A stretch of 64,000 nucleotides of DNA, taken from Parafrankia sp. EUN1f. GTDB lineage: Bacteria > Actinomycetota > Actinomycetes > Frankiales > Frankiaceae. The notes beneath the pieces are model-generated. The model was not told where the DNA came from. It worked only from the letters and a program-made list of their open reading frames with translations, and did not search any database. Shown one piece after another: positions 1 to 9,164 of the stretch. The stretch's first letter is position 1; each line of letters opens with the position of its first letter. The position numbers and the translations under genes were made by a program. Where the stretch lies: NCBI RefSeq assembly GCF_000177675.1, contig NZ_ADGX01000018.1, positions 26,427 through 90,426 on the forward strand, read 5' to 3'.

Positions 1-1
1 C

Positions 2-427
2 GCCCGCCATCGCCGCTTCGGCTGGGCCGCCGCTCGGGCCGACGACCTGGCCAACCTGGTACCCGCCCGGATCTGCGCGCTGCTCACCTGTGCCTGCGCC
101 CCGGTGGTCGGCGGCTCACCGGCGCAGGCGCTGCGGACGGTGCGCCGGGACGGCCGGCGCCATCCCAGTCCGAACTCCGGTATGGCCGAGGCCGCGTTCG
201 CCGGGGCGGCCGGTCTGCGGCTCGGCGGTGAGCTGCGGTATGCCCACGGCGTCGAGCACCGTCCCGAGCTGGGCGCGGGACGTCGGCCGCAGGTCGAGGA
301 CCTGGCGGTCGCGGCGCGACTGTCCGGAGCGGTCACGGTGGCCGCGGCCGGGCTCAGCGCCGGCGTCGCCGCCGCCGCGGCGCGGTCGCGGTCGAGGTCG
401 AGGGCCGCGGCGGGAAAGCAGGCCTGA
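2..427 (+). CDS. cobD: Adenosylcobinamide-phosphate synthase CbiB/CobD, 3' part only
   Basis: The frame is open from the window edge and encodes the C-terminal ~141 residues of the integral membrane enzyme that attaches the aminopropanol arm to adenosylcobyric acid in cobalamin synthesis. Family signatures seen are RRFGWAAARADDLANLVPAR, the RHPSPNSGMAEAAFAG segment and the later LGGELRY and RPELGAGRRP segments, in the order expected for this family. The first in-frame GTG/ATG codons lie inside conserved sequence, so the true start is upstream of the window. The last ~25 residues are Ala/Arg-rich and poorly conserved. No other cobalamin gene is visible downstream, so its operon must extend to the left. 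Confidence 0.85.
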   Translation, partial: ARHRRFGWAAARADDLANLVPARICALLTCACAPVVGGSPAQALRTVRRDGRRHPSPNSGMAEAAFAGAAGLRLGGELRYAHGVEHRPELGAGRRPQVEDLAVAARLSGAVTVAAAGLSAGVAAAAARSRSRSRAAAGKQA

Positions 428-653
428 TCGCCGGTGCTGCCACGGCGGCGCGCCCTGCTTCGCCCGCTCTGATCGCCGGGCGATCGCCGGGTGGCGGCAC
501 GCCGTCGGCGAATTTCTCGCGATGTCGCGGCCGTGCGGCGATGAGTTTCTGTCGGTGGTCGGGTCCAATCTGTCGACAGCACGAGCACGGCGACCTGCGG
601 GCGCACCTCCCGCGCCCGGCGCGCCGCGTGCCGCGACGATGAAGGAGCCTGTG

Positions 654-1448
654 ATGCCCGCCAACGACACCACCCTGCCTGGCGCCCCCTGCTGGATCGA
701 CCTGATGACCTCGGATGTCGAAGGTGCCCGCACGTTCTACGCGGAGCTGTTCGGCTGGGTCCCGGCGGAGCCGTCCGAGGAGTTCGGCGGCTACTTCATG
801 TTCTTCAGCAAGGACGGGAAGATGATCGCCGGCGGGATGCCGAAGCAGGAGGCCGAACTCCCCGACGTCTGGACCACCTATCTGATGGTGCAGGATGCGG
901 AGAAGACCGTCGCGGCGGCATCCGCGCACGGGGGAAGCGTGCTGGTCCCGCCGATGCCCGTGGCCGACCTGGGAACCATGGCCGTGGTGACCGACCCCGC
1001 GGGTGCGGTGATCGGCCTGTGGCAGCAGGGCAGCCACCGCGGTTTCCAACTGCTGGCCGAGCCGGGAGCGCCCGGCTGGTTCGAGCTGATGAGCCGTGAC
1101 TTCGCCGCCTCCGTCCCCTTCTACCAGGAGGTCTTCGGCTGGAAGACGAAGGTCATGGGCGACACCGACGACTTCCGCTACCTCGTCCAGGTCGACGACG
1201 CCGGCGAGCAGTACGCGGGGATCATGGACGCCGCGCGTTTCCTCCCCGAGGGCGTCCCGTCGCACTGGGGTGTGTACATCGCGGTGGAGGACACCGACGC
1301 CACGGTGGCCCTGGCCGAGAAGCTCGGCGGCACGGTCGCCCAGCCGCCGATCGACACCCCCTACGGCCGGCTCGCGATCGCGGCCGACCCGTTCGGCGCC
1401 GCCTTCAAGCTGGTCGGGCCCAACAAGGAGGAGCAGGCGACTGGCTGA
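654..1448 (+). CDS. VOC (glyoxalase/bleomycin-resistance fold) family protein, two domains
   Basis: A 264-residue protein with two tandem vicinal-oxygen-chelate domains (about residues 10-125 and 135-260). Each begins with a conserved ...GAPxW(I/F)(D/E)LM(T/S) segment and ends with a DPxGA(A/V)xxL strand, so the gene looks like an internal duplication. The ATG at 654 is preferred because AAGGAG lies 6 nt upstream; in-frame GTG 651 and ATG 639 also exist. The architecture resembles the mycobacterial secreted antigen CFP30B/Rv0577 and antibiotic-resistance-like VOC proteins, whose catalytic roles are mostly unknown. It is convergent with the LLM gene that follows, and the gap (1449-1646) carries a short 15-bp tandem repeat. 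Confidence 0.85.
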   Translation: MPANDTTLPGAPCWIDLMTSDVEGARTFYAELFGWVPAEPSEEFGGYFMFFSKDGKMIAGGMPKQEAELPDVWTTYLMVQDAEKTVAAASAHGGSVLVPPMPVADLGTMAVVTDPAGAVIGLWQQGSHRGFQLLAEPGAPGWFELMSRDFAASVPFYQEVFGWKTKVMGDTDDFRYLVQVDDAGEQYAGIMDAARFLPEGVPSHWGVYIAVEDTDATVALAEKLGGTVAQPPIDTPYGRLAIAADPFGAAFKLVGPNKEEQATG

Positions 1449-1548
1449 GGCGGATGCACGCCCGCGGCCCCGGTGCGATCCGCCCGGCGGGAGGTCCGGC
1501 CCCGGTGAGAGATGGTTACCGGGGCGGGCCGCACGTCGTCCCGGGTTC

Positions 1549-1594
1549 CGCCTGGCCGCTGCCCGCCTGGCCGCTGCCCGTCCGGCCGCTGGCC
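1549..1594. repeat. Short tandem repeat, 15-bp unit
   Basis: Two full copies of CGCCTGGCCGCTGCC are followed by a degenerate third copy, between two convergent genes. The rest of 1449-1646 shows no gene. Confidence 0.6.
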
Positions 1595-1646
1595 GGTGTC
1601 GCGTTCTGCCAGGCCGTCGCGCGAAGGCAGCGTCAGAGCCGATCGA

Positions 1647-2951
1647 TCAGAAGTCGAGCAGGTTGTCGCGGAACAGCCGGTGCGGGTACGACCCGCGCAT
1701 GAGCCCGCGGCGGCGCAGCGCCGGGGCGAGCCCGTCCACGATCTCGCTGACCGAACGGCGGTGCACCGGCGTGGCGATCAGGAAGCCGTCGCCGCCGACG
1801 GCGTCCATCACCTCGCCCATCTGCACGGCGACGGTGTCCGGCGAGCCGACCAGCTCCACCGACTCGACCGTGTCGTGATCCATCACGGTCTCCCGCAGCG
1901 TGCGTCCACCCGCGGCGGCGGCGAACCGGGCCATCGAGCTCTGGTGGCCGTTCACCTGGCCGGTCAGATCCGGGAAAGGAGCGTCCAGGTCGAACTGCGC
2001 GAAATCGATGCCGCTGAAGTAGGACATCTGCCCGAGGATGGTGTCCATGACGTCGGGGTCGTGCTGCCGGGCGCGGCGCTGGGCCAGGGTCTCGCGGGCC
2101 TCCGCGTCGGTCTCGCCCAGAACCGGGTTGACCAGGAACAGCACCTTGCAGTCGGCCGGCTTGCGCCCATGCCGAAGCATGCGCTCGGAGATGTCGTCCC
2201 GGTAGGCGCGCATCGCGTCCACGCCGTGCGGCACCGCGATGATGGTGTCGGCGTACGTCGCGGCGAGCTCCCGGCCCGCGGGTGACCCGCCGGCCTGGCA
2301 GATCACCGGGCGGCCCTGCGGCCCGGCCGGGGCGTTGAGAGGCCCGCGGCTGCGGTGGAAACGCCCGTCGAAGTCGACGGTGTGCACCTTGCGGTGATCC
2401 GCGAAGACCCCGCCACTGGCGACCACCGCGCCGGGCTCCCAGGAGGACAGAAGCTGATCTACCAGGTCCATCCACTCGCCGGCCATCTCGTAGCGCAGGT
2501 CGTGCTCGAAATGTTCCGCGAAACCGAAGTTCTGGGCCGAGCGGTGGCTGCTGGACGTCACCAGGTTCGCCCCGACCCTGCCTTCGGAGAGGTGGTCGAG
2601 AGAGGCCAGCATCCGGGCCGCCATGAACGGCGGATAGAACGACGTCGACAGTGTCGCCACCAACCCGATGCGCGAGGTGGCCTGGCTCATCACGGCCACG
2701 GCGGCCATCGGGTCCAGCCGCGGTGACTCCCAGGCGTGGGCGAGATCGACCTCCATCGTCCCCTTGTAGGTATCAGTGATCATCAGGCCGTCTTCGAGGA
2801 TCAGATAGTCGAAGAACGCGCGCTCGAGCGAACGGGCGAGATCGGTGTAGAAGCCGCCCCGGGTCCATTCCGCGGAAAGCGTGCCCGACCACATGTCGTT
2901 CCAGGCCTGCGGCCCGAATCCACTGCCGACGAACCAGCCCAGGTGGAACAT
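1647..2951 (-). CDS. LLM-class flavin-dependent monooxygenase, NtaA/SnaA/DszA type
   Basis: A 434-residue TIM-barrel protein of the bacterial luciferase-like superfamily. The N-terminus (MFHLGWFVGSGFGPQAW), the ED segment followed by (M)ITDTYKG, the LDHLSEGRVGANLVTS motif and the ADTIIA-type segment match the nitrilotriacetate/dibenzothiophene-sulfone monooxygenase branch. That branch uses reduced FMN supplied by a separate reductase. ATG 2951 is chosen because GAGGAAGAGG lies at good spacing; GTG 2957 would place the ribosome site too close. No flavin reductase is adjacent. The substrate cannot be read from sequence. It faces the VOC gene tail-to-tail and has no obvious operon partner. Confidence 0.85.
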   Translation of the reverse strand: MFHLGWFVGSGFGPQAWNDMWSGTLSAEWTRGGFYTDLARSLERAFFDYLILEDGLMITDTYKGTMEVDLAHAWESPRLDPMAAVAVMSQATSRIGLVATLSTSFYPPFMAARMLASLDHLSEGRVGANLVTSSSHRSAQNFGFAEHFEHDLRYEMAGEWMDLVDQLLSSWEPGAVVASGGVFADHRKVHTVDFDGRFHRSRGPLNAPAGPQGRPVICQAGGSPAGRELAATYADTIIAVPHGVDAMRAYRDDISERMLRHGRKPADCKVLFLVNPVLGETDAEARETLAQRRARQHDPDVMDTILGQMSYFSGIDFAQFDLDAPFPDLTGQVNGHQSSMARFAAAAGGRTLRETVMDHDTVESVELVGSPDTVAVQMGEVMDAVGGDGFLIATPVHRRSVSEIVDGLAPALRRRGLMRGSYPHRLFRDNLLDF

Positions 2952-3323
2952 GCGCACCTCTTCCTCACGGTCGTAACCACGACGGGCGGCGGCGGCCGGG
3001 GCCGACGGGGCCGACGGGGCCGTGCACGGGTCGTTGATCCAGGCACGCGGCAGTCTCGTCGCCGTGGATTGCCGGCCTGGGGCCGTCTGGTTGCCCTGCC
3101 GTTGCGCCGGTTGATCCGTCGCGTGGTGCCCGATCGGAGCCCGGTGTGCTTCGATCGCGCCGCCGTACGCGACGGTGACGCGTGTCAGGGCCGTGCGCCT
3201 GGCGGCAGAACTCCCAGCCCCGGCCGGAGCGGCCGGAGGGTCGGCGGACGGCCCTTTTCCCGATAATTGTCGGGTTTGACGAAATGGCTGCGGCGCTTAT
3301 TCTTCCTAGGTAGATTAAGGGTC
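2952..3323. other. Intergenic region with a small GC repeat and a leaderless-type promoter
   Basis: There is no credible gene in this 372-bp gap between divergent units. A GACGGGGCC-type repeat (three units) lies near 3000-3025. Near the right end TAGATT (3311-3316) is 7 nt before the PadR ATG, the layout of an actinobacterial leaderless promoter. Confidence 0.45.
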
Positions 3324-3752
3324 ATGCCGGATCCCACGCGGGTCACGGGCCCGCTTCTCGACGTCCTGGAAGCCTTTCTTGACGCCATGCAAAAATCCGA
3401 GGAGCTCCATGGATGGGTCATCTCCAGGTCGACGGGGAGGTCAGGGCCGACCGTCTACGGAATTCTCGACCGCCTCGAGGACCTGGGGTGGGTGACCGGC
3501 CGGTGGGAGGAGCCGCCGGCGGAGCCGTCCCGGCCCCGTCGCCGCCTGTACGTTCTTTCGGCCGAAGGAGCCGCGGCGGCGCGGGAACTACTGGCCGAGC
3601 GCCGGGGAAGCAGCACCCGCCGGGGAAGCAGCACCCGCCGAGGCGTGGTGCGGCCGGCCGGGTCCGGACCCACACGACCCTCTGACGCGCTTCGGGGCCT
3701 CTCCTTCACCGGGGCTTGCCGCCGTTTCGTTCTCTTCGGTGGTACGCGGTGA
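3324..3752 (+). CDS. PadR-family transcriptional regulator
   Basis: A 142-residue winged-helix protein. Residues ~5-95 contain the PadR pattern SGPTVYGILDRLEDLGWVTG followed by a basic wing and YVLSAEG, and the C-terminus is short and basic. The peptide GSSTRR is repeated twice because of an 18-bp direct repeat near 3604-3640. ATG 3324 is preferred over an in-frame TTG at 3267, since TAGATT 7 nt upstream suggests leaderless transcription and the protein then begins at the conserved domain. Its stop overlaps the GTG start of the next gene (GTGA), the usual arrangement in which a PadR regulator is co-transcribed with a membrane/TPR protein that it may control. Confidence 0.85.
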   Translation: MPDPTRVTGPLLDVLEAFLDAMQKSEELHGWVISRSTGRSGPTVYGILDRLEDLGWVTGRWEEPPAEPSRPRRRLYVLSAEGAAAARELLAERRGSSTRRGSSTRRGVVRPAGSGPTRPSDALRGLSFTGACRRFVLFGGTR

Positions 3753-5023
3753 ATATCGCCGGCCCTCTGCTGGGGATTCTGTGCTGCTATCTGCTGAACG
3801 AGATCTACGACATCTCTCCATGGTTTGGCCGGGTGCTCGCCCGCTGGGCCGCACACCTGCGCTATGCGGACCCGTTGCGAGCCCACGTGCGAGCCGAGGA
3901 GCTGGCCGCACACATCGACGCCCGGCCGGGCAAGCTCCTCAAACTGTGTACCGCTGCCGGGCTGTTCGTCTCCGCTGTCGGGGCCGCGCTCGGGCGGCGG
4001 CTAGGCCGGCCTGATCGACTCGCCGCCCGGTCGGCGGCGACCACCTGGCGCCTCAGCGCGATCGAGTCGCTGTCACGGGCGATATACGCGTTCGGGGATA
4101 TCCGTGGTCTGCCACGGGCCAGCCGTCGGCGGTTCATCTCGCTGACGCGGCTGCTGCTCCAGCTGCTCGGCAGCCCGGCAGGCACGTTCGACCGGCGGAG
4201 CAGGGACGCACTGCTCGCTCTGGTCGCCCACACCGGCGCGGTGCTCGTCGAGAACCGCGACGACCGGGCCGGCGCCGCGCTGATCGCCGCGGCGCGGCCG
4301 CACGTGATCCTGCTGGACGCGGATCGGCCAGCGGCGCTGAGCTGCCGCTTCACCGGCGCGATGGCGGCGCTGCGGATCGGTGACCGTGACTGGGCGGAGA
4401 GCGAGCTGCGGGACGTCCACACGAGGCAGACGAGGGTGCTTGGCCCGGGTCATCCCGAGACGGTGGAGTCGTGCCGCTACCTGGCCTGGGCCCTGGTGCA
4501 GCAGGGGCGGCCGGACGAAGCCGAGGTGGTCTTCGCCGAACTCGGGGCCATGATCGAGCAGGCCGTCGACACGACCGCGACGCAGCGGCTGCACTTCGAC
4601 TGCATGTACGCCTGGCTGCTGGGCAGGCAGCGGCGATGGGCCGACGCCGAGGCGGCCTACCGCGCTGTCATCGAAAGCCGGGCCGCTCTTCTCGGGCCAC
4701 TGCACGCGGACACGTTGGACGCGGAGCATTCGCTGGCTCAGGTGCTGCTGGCGATGGGGGACACCCCGGGTGCCCGCGATCTGTGCGCGCGGGTGCTGGT
4801 GGCTCGCCGCAGAATATTCGGGGCCAGGCATCCCGACACGCTAGAGACACGGAAGTACCACGCGCTGGCCACGGCACGGATCGACCGACGGCGTGTTCCG
4901 GCGGCGCGCCGCGAGCTGCGGAGGATCCTCCGGACGCAGACGAGCCGTCTCGGCGCGGACCATCCGAGCACCGCCGACACCCGTGCATGCCTCCTCGAGC
5001 TCGTCGGCTCGCCGGGCGCCTGA
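3749..5023 (+). CDS. Membrane-anchored tetratricopeptide-repeat protein
   Basis: A 424-residue protein of unknown function. Two hydrophobic stretches near the N-terminus (about residues 3-20 and 60-80) suggest membrane attachment. The second half carries kinesin-light-chain-like TPR units with the recurring pattern (L/F)GxxHP(E/D/S)T(V/L/A)(E/D)(S/T)(R/C), seen as GPGHPETVES, GARHPDTLET and GADHPSTADT. Such repeats usually mediate protein-protein contacts. The GTG at 3749 overlaps the stop of the PadR gene by 4 nt, so translation is probably coupled. Similar PadR-TPR pairs are common in actinomycetes; the partner protein is not evident here. Confidence 0.75.
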   Translation: MNIAGPLLGILCCYLLNEIYDISPWFGRVLARWAAHLRYADPLRAHVRAEELAAHIDARPGKLLKLCTAAGLFVSAVGAALGRRLGRPDRLAARSAATTWRLSAIESLSRAIYAFGDIRGLPRASRRRFISLTRLLLQLLGSPAGTFDRRSRDALLALVAHTGAVLVENRDDRAGAALIAAARPHVILLDADRPAALSCRFTGAMAALRIGDRDWAESELRDVHTRQTRVLGPGHPETVESCRYLAWALVQQGRPDEAEVVFAELGAMIEQAVDTTATQRLHFDCMYAWLLGRQRRWADAEAAYRAVIESRAALLGPLHADTLDAEHSLAQVLLAMGDTPGARDLCARVLVARRRIFGARHPDTLETRKYHALATARIDRRRVPAARRELRRILRTQTSRLGADHPSTADTRACLLELVGSPGA

Positions 5024-5111
5024 CCGGGCTTCGCCGTGGGTGGTCATCCCGCGCGCCGCGAGGACGACGTCCCGAACAAAGACGTCCCGAACAAAACAGA
5101 AAGGGACCACC

Positions 5112-6041
5112 GTGGAACTTGGCCTGTTCACCGCCTGTCTGCCGCGGCTCGGGCTCGCCGACATCGCGGCCTGGTGCGTCCGGTCGGGCTACCAGACGCT
5201 GGAGGTCGCTGCCTGGCCGGTCGGAAGCGAGCACGCTCACCAGGCCAGCCACATCGATGCCGAGAGCTTCTCCGCGGCGGAGGCGACCGCCGTCCGCAAG
5301 CTGTTGGCTCAGCACGGACTTTCCATTTCGGCGGTCAGCTACTACGGCAACAACCTTCACGCCGACGAGGACGAACGGCGACGGACGCATGACCATCTCC
5401 GCCGCTGCGTCGATGCCGCGGCCAGGCTCGAGGTTCCGTGCGTCGGGACCTTCATCGGCAGGGATCCCTCGCGCACCGTCGCGGCGAACGTGGAGCTCGC
5501 GGAGAAGTCCCTGCCACGGCTGGTCGATTACGCGCGGCGGCGCGATGTGCGGCTCGTCGTCGAGAACTGCCCCATGGAAGGCTGGCACCCCGACGGGTAT
5601 CCGGGGAACCTGGCCTATTCACCGGAGCTGTGGGACTGGATCTTCGATCTCGGTTTCTACCTGAACTACGATCCGTCCCACCTTTGCTGGCTCGGCATCG
5701 ACCCCATCGACGCGCTGCGGCCCGCCCTGGAAGGCGGAAAAGTGCTGCATGTGCAGGCGAAGGACATCGAGATCGACGAACGGCGGCGCAGCCAGTACAG
5801 CGTTTTCGGGCGGGCGTTGGGCCGGGTGAGACCCGAGGACGTCGGCTGGTGGCGTTACCGGGTTCCGGGCCGCGGCCAGCTCGACTGGAACCGCATCATC
5901 GACGTCCTCCATGACGGGGGTTTCTCCGGGACGGTCGCCGTCGAGCACGAGGACCCGGTGTGGAGCGGTTCGGAGGAGAAGGTCAAGAGGGGCCTTGAGA
6001 TCGCCGCGCGTACTCTCGGCCCGCTGGTCCTGGGCGGATGA
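5112..6041 (+). CDS. Sugar phosphate isomerase/epimerase family TIM-barrel protein
   Basis: A 309-residue protein of the AP-endonuclease-2-like (xylose-isomerase-like) fold. Supporting segments are the N-terminal GLFTACLPRLGLADIAAWC, the VVENCPMEGW metal-ligand strand, NYDPSHLCWLG, VLHVQAKDIE and the C-terminal VAVEHEDPVW. These match the Glu/Asp/His metal site expected for a divalent-metal-dependent isomerase or epimerase. Start GTG 5112 follows AAAGGGA. Family members act on inositol derivatives, hydroxypyruvate, tagatose and others, so the exact substrate cannot be assigned. It stands alone between the TPR gene and the patatin gene, all in the same direction. Confidence 0.85.
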   Translation: MELGLFTACLPRLGLADIAAWCVRSGYQTLEVAAWPVGSEHAHQASHIDAESFSAAEATAVRKLLAQHGLSISAVSYYGNNLHADEDERRRTHDHLRRCVDAAARLEVPCVGTFIGRDPSRTVAANVELAEKSLPRLVDYARRRDVRLVVENCPMEGWHPDGYPGNLAYSPELWDWIFDLGFYLNYDPSHLCWLGIDPIDALRPALEGGKVLHVQAKDIEIDERRRSQYSVFGRALGRVRPEDVGWWRYRVPGRGQLDWNRIIDVLHDGGFSGTVAVEHEDPVWSGSEEKVKRGLEIAARTLGPLVLGG

Positions 6042-6109
6042 TTTCTGGGCGAACCCGCCTGCCGGTCCATTCACGGGCGGGACTTGACCTCAACCTCTCT
6101 TGAGGTCCG

Positions 6110-6931
6110 ATGCTGGCGCGCATGACCTTCTCTGCTGCCCAGGCGGTCGTGCTCGGTCCCGGTGGGATCGTCGGCATGGCGTGGCTGTTCGGGCTCGCGG
6201 CCGGGCTTCGTGACGAGGGTGTGGACCTGGCGGACGCCGACCTGATCGTGGGAACCTCCGCGGGGGCGATCGCCGGCGCGGCGCTGGCCTCCGGCGGTGA
6301 TCTCCGGCGGCTGGCGGCGCCTCCCGAGTCGTCCGGACCGTGGCGCCGGCCAGATCCCGATCTCATGGCCCGGGTGCGGGCCCTCCTCGGTGATACCGGG
6401 CTGGCGCCGGCGGAGGCCCGCCGCCGCGTCGGCCGGCTCGCGCTCACCGCGCCCACCATCGCGCAGGACGAACATGTGGCCTCGATGGAGTACCTGGTCG
6501 GTGCCGGCGACTGGCCGGACCGCGCAATGCTGATCACCACCGTGGATCTCGATAGCGGTGAGCCCGTGGTGTGGGACCGCACCAGCGCCGCTCCGCTGGC
6601 GAGAGTGGTGGCGGCGAGCTGTGCGATGCCCGGTGCCTATCCGCCGGTCACGATCAACGGCCGTCGTTATATCGACGGAGCCCTCGCAGGGGGATCCCAT
6701 CCGCATCTTGCCGCCGGGGCGAAGACGATTGTCCTGGTAGAGCCCTTCGGGGTCGACTCGGGCGAGGCGCCGGTGCCTGGCACCCGCACCATCGGAGTCG
6801 TCCCCGACGATGCAGCGCGCGTGGCCATCGGCACGGATGTGGGCGACCACACCCGTTGGGTACCGGCCTTCGAGGCGGGCCTGCGACAGGCCCCGGCGGC
6901 CGCCGGGCGAATTCGCCTTCCGGTCCCCTGA
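6110..6931 (+). CDS. Patatin-like phospholipase
   Basis: A 273-residue alpha/beta/alpha hydrolase using a Ser-Asp dyad. The nucleophile elbow is GTSAG with Ser50. The acidic partner lies in the DGALAGG segment at Asp189, where DG(G/A) is typical. The oxyanion loop near residues 16-23 is GPGGIVGM. ATG 6110 is preceded by TTGAGG; ATG 6122 is an alternative. Bacterial patatins hydrolyse phospholipids or other acyl esters, but the short length and lack of a signal peptide suggest a cytoplasmic housekeeping-type member. It converges on the alpha-hydroxy-acid oxidase gene; the short inverted repeat TCCGGT/ACCGGA around its stop may form a weak terminator. Confidence 0.85.
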   Translation: MLARMTFSAAQAVVLGPGGIVGMAWLFGLAAGLRDEGVDLADADLIVGTSAGAIAGAALASGGDLRRLAAPPESSGPWRRPDPDLMARVRALLGDTGLAPAEARRRVGRLALTAPTIAQDEHVASMEYLVGAGDWPDRAMLITTVDLDSGEPVVWDRTSAAPLARVVAASCAMPGAYPPVTINGRRYIDGALAGGSHPHLAAGAKTIVLVEPFGVDSGEAPVPGTRTIGVVPDDAARVAIGTDVGDHTRWVPAFEAGLRQAPAAAGRIRLPVP

Positions 6932-6953
6932 TACCGGACCTCGCGCGGAAGAC

Positions 6954-8117
6954 CTATCGACGGCGCAGGGCCGAAGGGCCGAGGTCGGCGATCCGTGGGT
7001 AACCGTCGACCGCCATGAGCAGGTCGGCCTCGGCAAGCAGCGAACGCAGCACGTGAACGACTCCGTCCTCGCCGCCGAGCGACAGACCGTACACATAAGG
7101 TCTTCCCACGCCGACCGCCCGGGCACCCAGCGCGAGCGCCTTGACGATGTGGTCACCGGAGCGCACACCGGAGTCGAAGACCACCGGAATCTCGCCGGCG
7201 GCCTCGACCACGTCGGGCAGCATGTCGAGCGAGGCCAGACCGCCGTTCGCCTGGCGACCACCATGGTTGGAGCAGTAGATCGCGTCGACACCACCGTCGA
7301 CTGCTCGTCGGACGTCCTCGGGATGCATGATCCCTTTGAGGATCAGCGGCAGGCTGGTCATGGACCGGAACCAGGCCAGGTCCGTCCAGGTCAGGCTCGG
7401 GTTGCCGAAGGTCAGCGCCCAGGTCCCCACGGCGGCCTGGAGATCCTCTTTCGGCGGTCTGGCCAGTCGGGAGACGAAGACCGGGTCGCTGAAGTAGTTC
7501 TCGAGTGCCAGCCCGCGCAACTGGGGAAAGTTCGATCGGGTGAGATCACGGGGCCGCCATCCCGGAACCCAGGTGTCGAGCGTGACGACAATCCCCCTGA
7601 AGCCCGCGTTCTCAGCCCGGTGCACCAGGCTCTCGGCGAGCTCACGGTCGTTGGGTGTGTAGAGCTGGAAGAATCCCGGAGTTTCCCCGAGCTGGGACGC
7701 GACATCCTCCAACGGGTCGGCCGCGAGAGTGGAGGCGATCATGGGTACGCCGGTCCTCGCCGAAGCCCGCGCCACCGCCAGGTCGCCGTGACCGTCCTGG
7801 GCGCACAGACCGATCACGCCGACGGGAGCCATCAGCAGCGGCGACGGCAGCGTGATCCCGCAGAGCTCGACCGACAGATCCCGGTGGCTGCCGTCGACGA
7901 GCATCCTGGGGATCAGGCCCCAGTCGTCGAACACCGAGACGTTGAGATCCTGGGTTCGTTCGTCGCCGGCACCGCCGGCCACGTACGAGAGCAGCCACGG
8001 GTCGAGGGCCCGGGAGCCGCGTTCCTCCAGTTCGGCATAGGTCATCGGCATCGTCGGCATGATGCCGGAGAGACCGTTCAGGTAGATCTCAAACTGGTAG
8101 TCACCGAAGTTCGCCAC
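6954..8117 (-). CDS. FMN-dependent alpha-hydroxy-acid oxidizing protein (lactate 2-monooxygenase-like)
   Basis: An FMN-binding TIM barrel of the glycolate oxidase/lactate oxidase family. Conserved elements are the N-terminal [31 protein letters not shown], the catalytic CSNHGGRQ segment, and the phosphate-binding [10 protein letters not shown] and GVGRPYVYG motifs. GTG 8117 is chosen because close relatives begin at this point and AGGCGAG precedes it; an in-frame GTG at 8177 would add 20 non-conserved residues. The product should oxidize an L-2-hydroxy acid to the 2-oxo acid. The GntR/FCD regulator gene 120 nt upstream, on the same strand, may control it, as such regulators often sense hydroxy or dicarboxylic acids. 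Confidence 0.85.
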   Translation of the reverse strand: MANFGDYQFEIYLNGLSGIMPTMPMTYAELEERGSRALDPWLLSYVAGGAGDERTQDLNVSVFDDWGLIPRMLVDGSHRDLSVELCGITLPSPLLMAPVGVIGLCAQDGHGDLAVARASARTGVPMIASTLAADPLEDVASQLGETPGFFQLYTPNDRELAESLVHRAENAGFRGIVVTLDTWVPGWRPRDLTRSNFPQLRGLALENYFSDPVFVSRLARPPKEDLQAAVGTWALTFGNPSLTWTDLAWFRSMTSLPLILKGIMHPEDVRRAVDGGVDAIYCSNHGGRQANGGLASLDMLPDVVEAAGEIPVVFDSGVRSGDHIVKALALGARAVGVGRPYVYGLSLGGEDGVVHVLRSLLAEADLLMAVDGYPRIADLGPSALRRR

Positions 8118-8236
8118 AGGGCTCGCCTGCTCGCTCGTAGGTGCCGAAACGTACGCCCGCACCGCCGTATCCGCCACGGCCGGTTGCCGGGCGAGCTACC
8201 ACCGCCGGACCATATCCGGTCGGACGCCACATCCGG

Positions 8237-9013
8237 TCAGAAGGCGTGTTGCATCAGATCGATGACGGTCTTCGCGCGCTGTGCGAGCATGACCCGGCCG
8301 ACGATCTTCATGTGCCCGGCCCAGTGCTCCTCGGCCGCGCCGGCGTCGCCCTGCTCGATGAGGGTGGCGAGCCGGGCCTGGGAACGCAGGCCGCGCAGTT
8401 TGGTGGTGGTGGCGTCGCCGGCGTCGTCGGGCTGGCTCACCGCGGCCACGGCCCGGGCGACGACCTCGTTGAGCATTTCGGTGACGATGGCCAGTGTCTG
8501 GTTGCCGGCGAGCTCCACGAGCCGGCTGTGAAAACGTGAGTTGGCCTGCCCGAAGGCGTCGGGGTCGTCCACCGCCTCAAGCTGCTCGGCGGTGAGCCGG
8601 CGCAGCTCCGCGGCCGCTGACCGGTGTGAGCGCGACGCGGCCACCATCCGTGCCGCGACCGGCTCGATCAAGCTGCGGGCGTCGTAGACGTCCACCAGCG
8701 GGACGTTGCGGGCCTGCAGGACCATCGCCGCGGTGCGTGCCGTCAGCCGCTCGTCGGGCTGGTGGACGATCACACCACCGAGCACCCCGCGGCGCACGGA
8801 GATGAGGCCTTCCGTCTCCAGGATGCGCAGCGCCTCCCGCAGCGACGGGCGGGACACCCCGAACCGGTCGACCAGGTCGGGCTCGCGGCCGAGTGACTCA
8901 CCCTCCGCCAGTTCGCCCTGCACGATGAGCCGCCGGAGCTCGTCGGCGATCCGCTGCGGCTTCTCGCGGGGCGCTGCCCGCTCACCGCCGCGGGCGTTCC
9001 CGGCCTCGGTCAC
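8237..9013 (-). CDS. GntR-family regulator with FCD ligand-binding domain (FadR/LldR type)
   Basis: A 258-residue regulator. Residues ~20-85 form the winged-helix domain with the signature RFGVSRPSLREALRILETEGLI, and residues ~100-245 are an all-helical FCD domain with the expected FHSRL segment and scattered metal-binding His residues. GTG 9013 starts the protein. FCD regulators bind carboxylic acids and repress adjacent catabolic genes. The natural targets here are the hydroxy-acid oxidase downstream or the enoyl-CoA hydratase upstream. The 150-bp gap upstream (9014-9164) contains a degenerate CCTTCCNC repeat. Confidence 0.85.
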   Translation of the reverse strand: MTEAGNARGGERAAPREKPQRIADELRRLIVQGELAEGESLGREPDLVDRFGVSRPSLREALRILETEGLISVRRGVLGGVIVHQPDERLTARTAAMVLQARNVPLVDVYDARSLIEPVAARMVAASRSHRSAAAELRRLTAEQLEAVDDPDAFGQANSRFHSRLVELAGNQTLAIVTEMLNEVVARAVAAVSQPDDAGDATTTKLRGLRSQARLATLIEQGDAGAAEEHWAGHMKIVGRVMLAQRAKTVIDLMQHAF

Positions 9014-9164
9014 CTGGGTTGACCTTCCTTCCGCTGGTTACCTTCCACGGGTCGCCTTCCGCTGGCCGCCCCGCCCAGGCCACCTGCCTTACACCTGCCT
9101 TCCACCTGCCTTCCACGGACCGGCACGCGCTCGGCGCCGGCGGCAACGGCCACGGTCCGCGGGA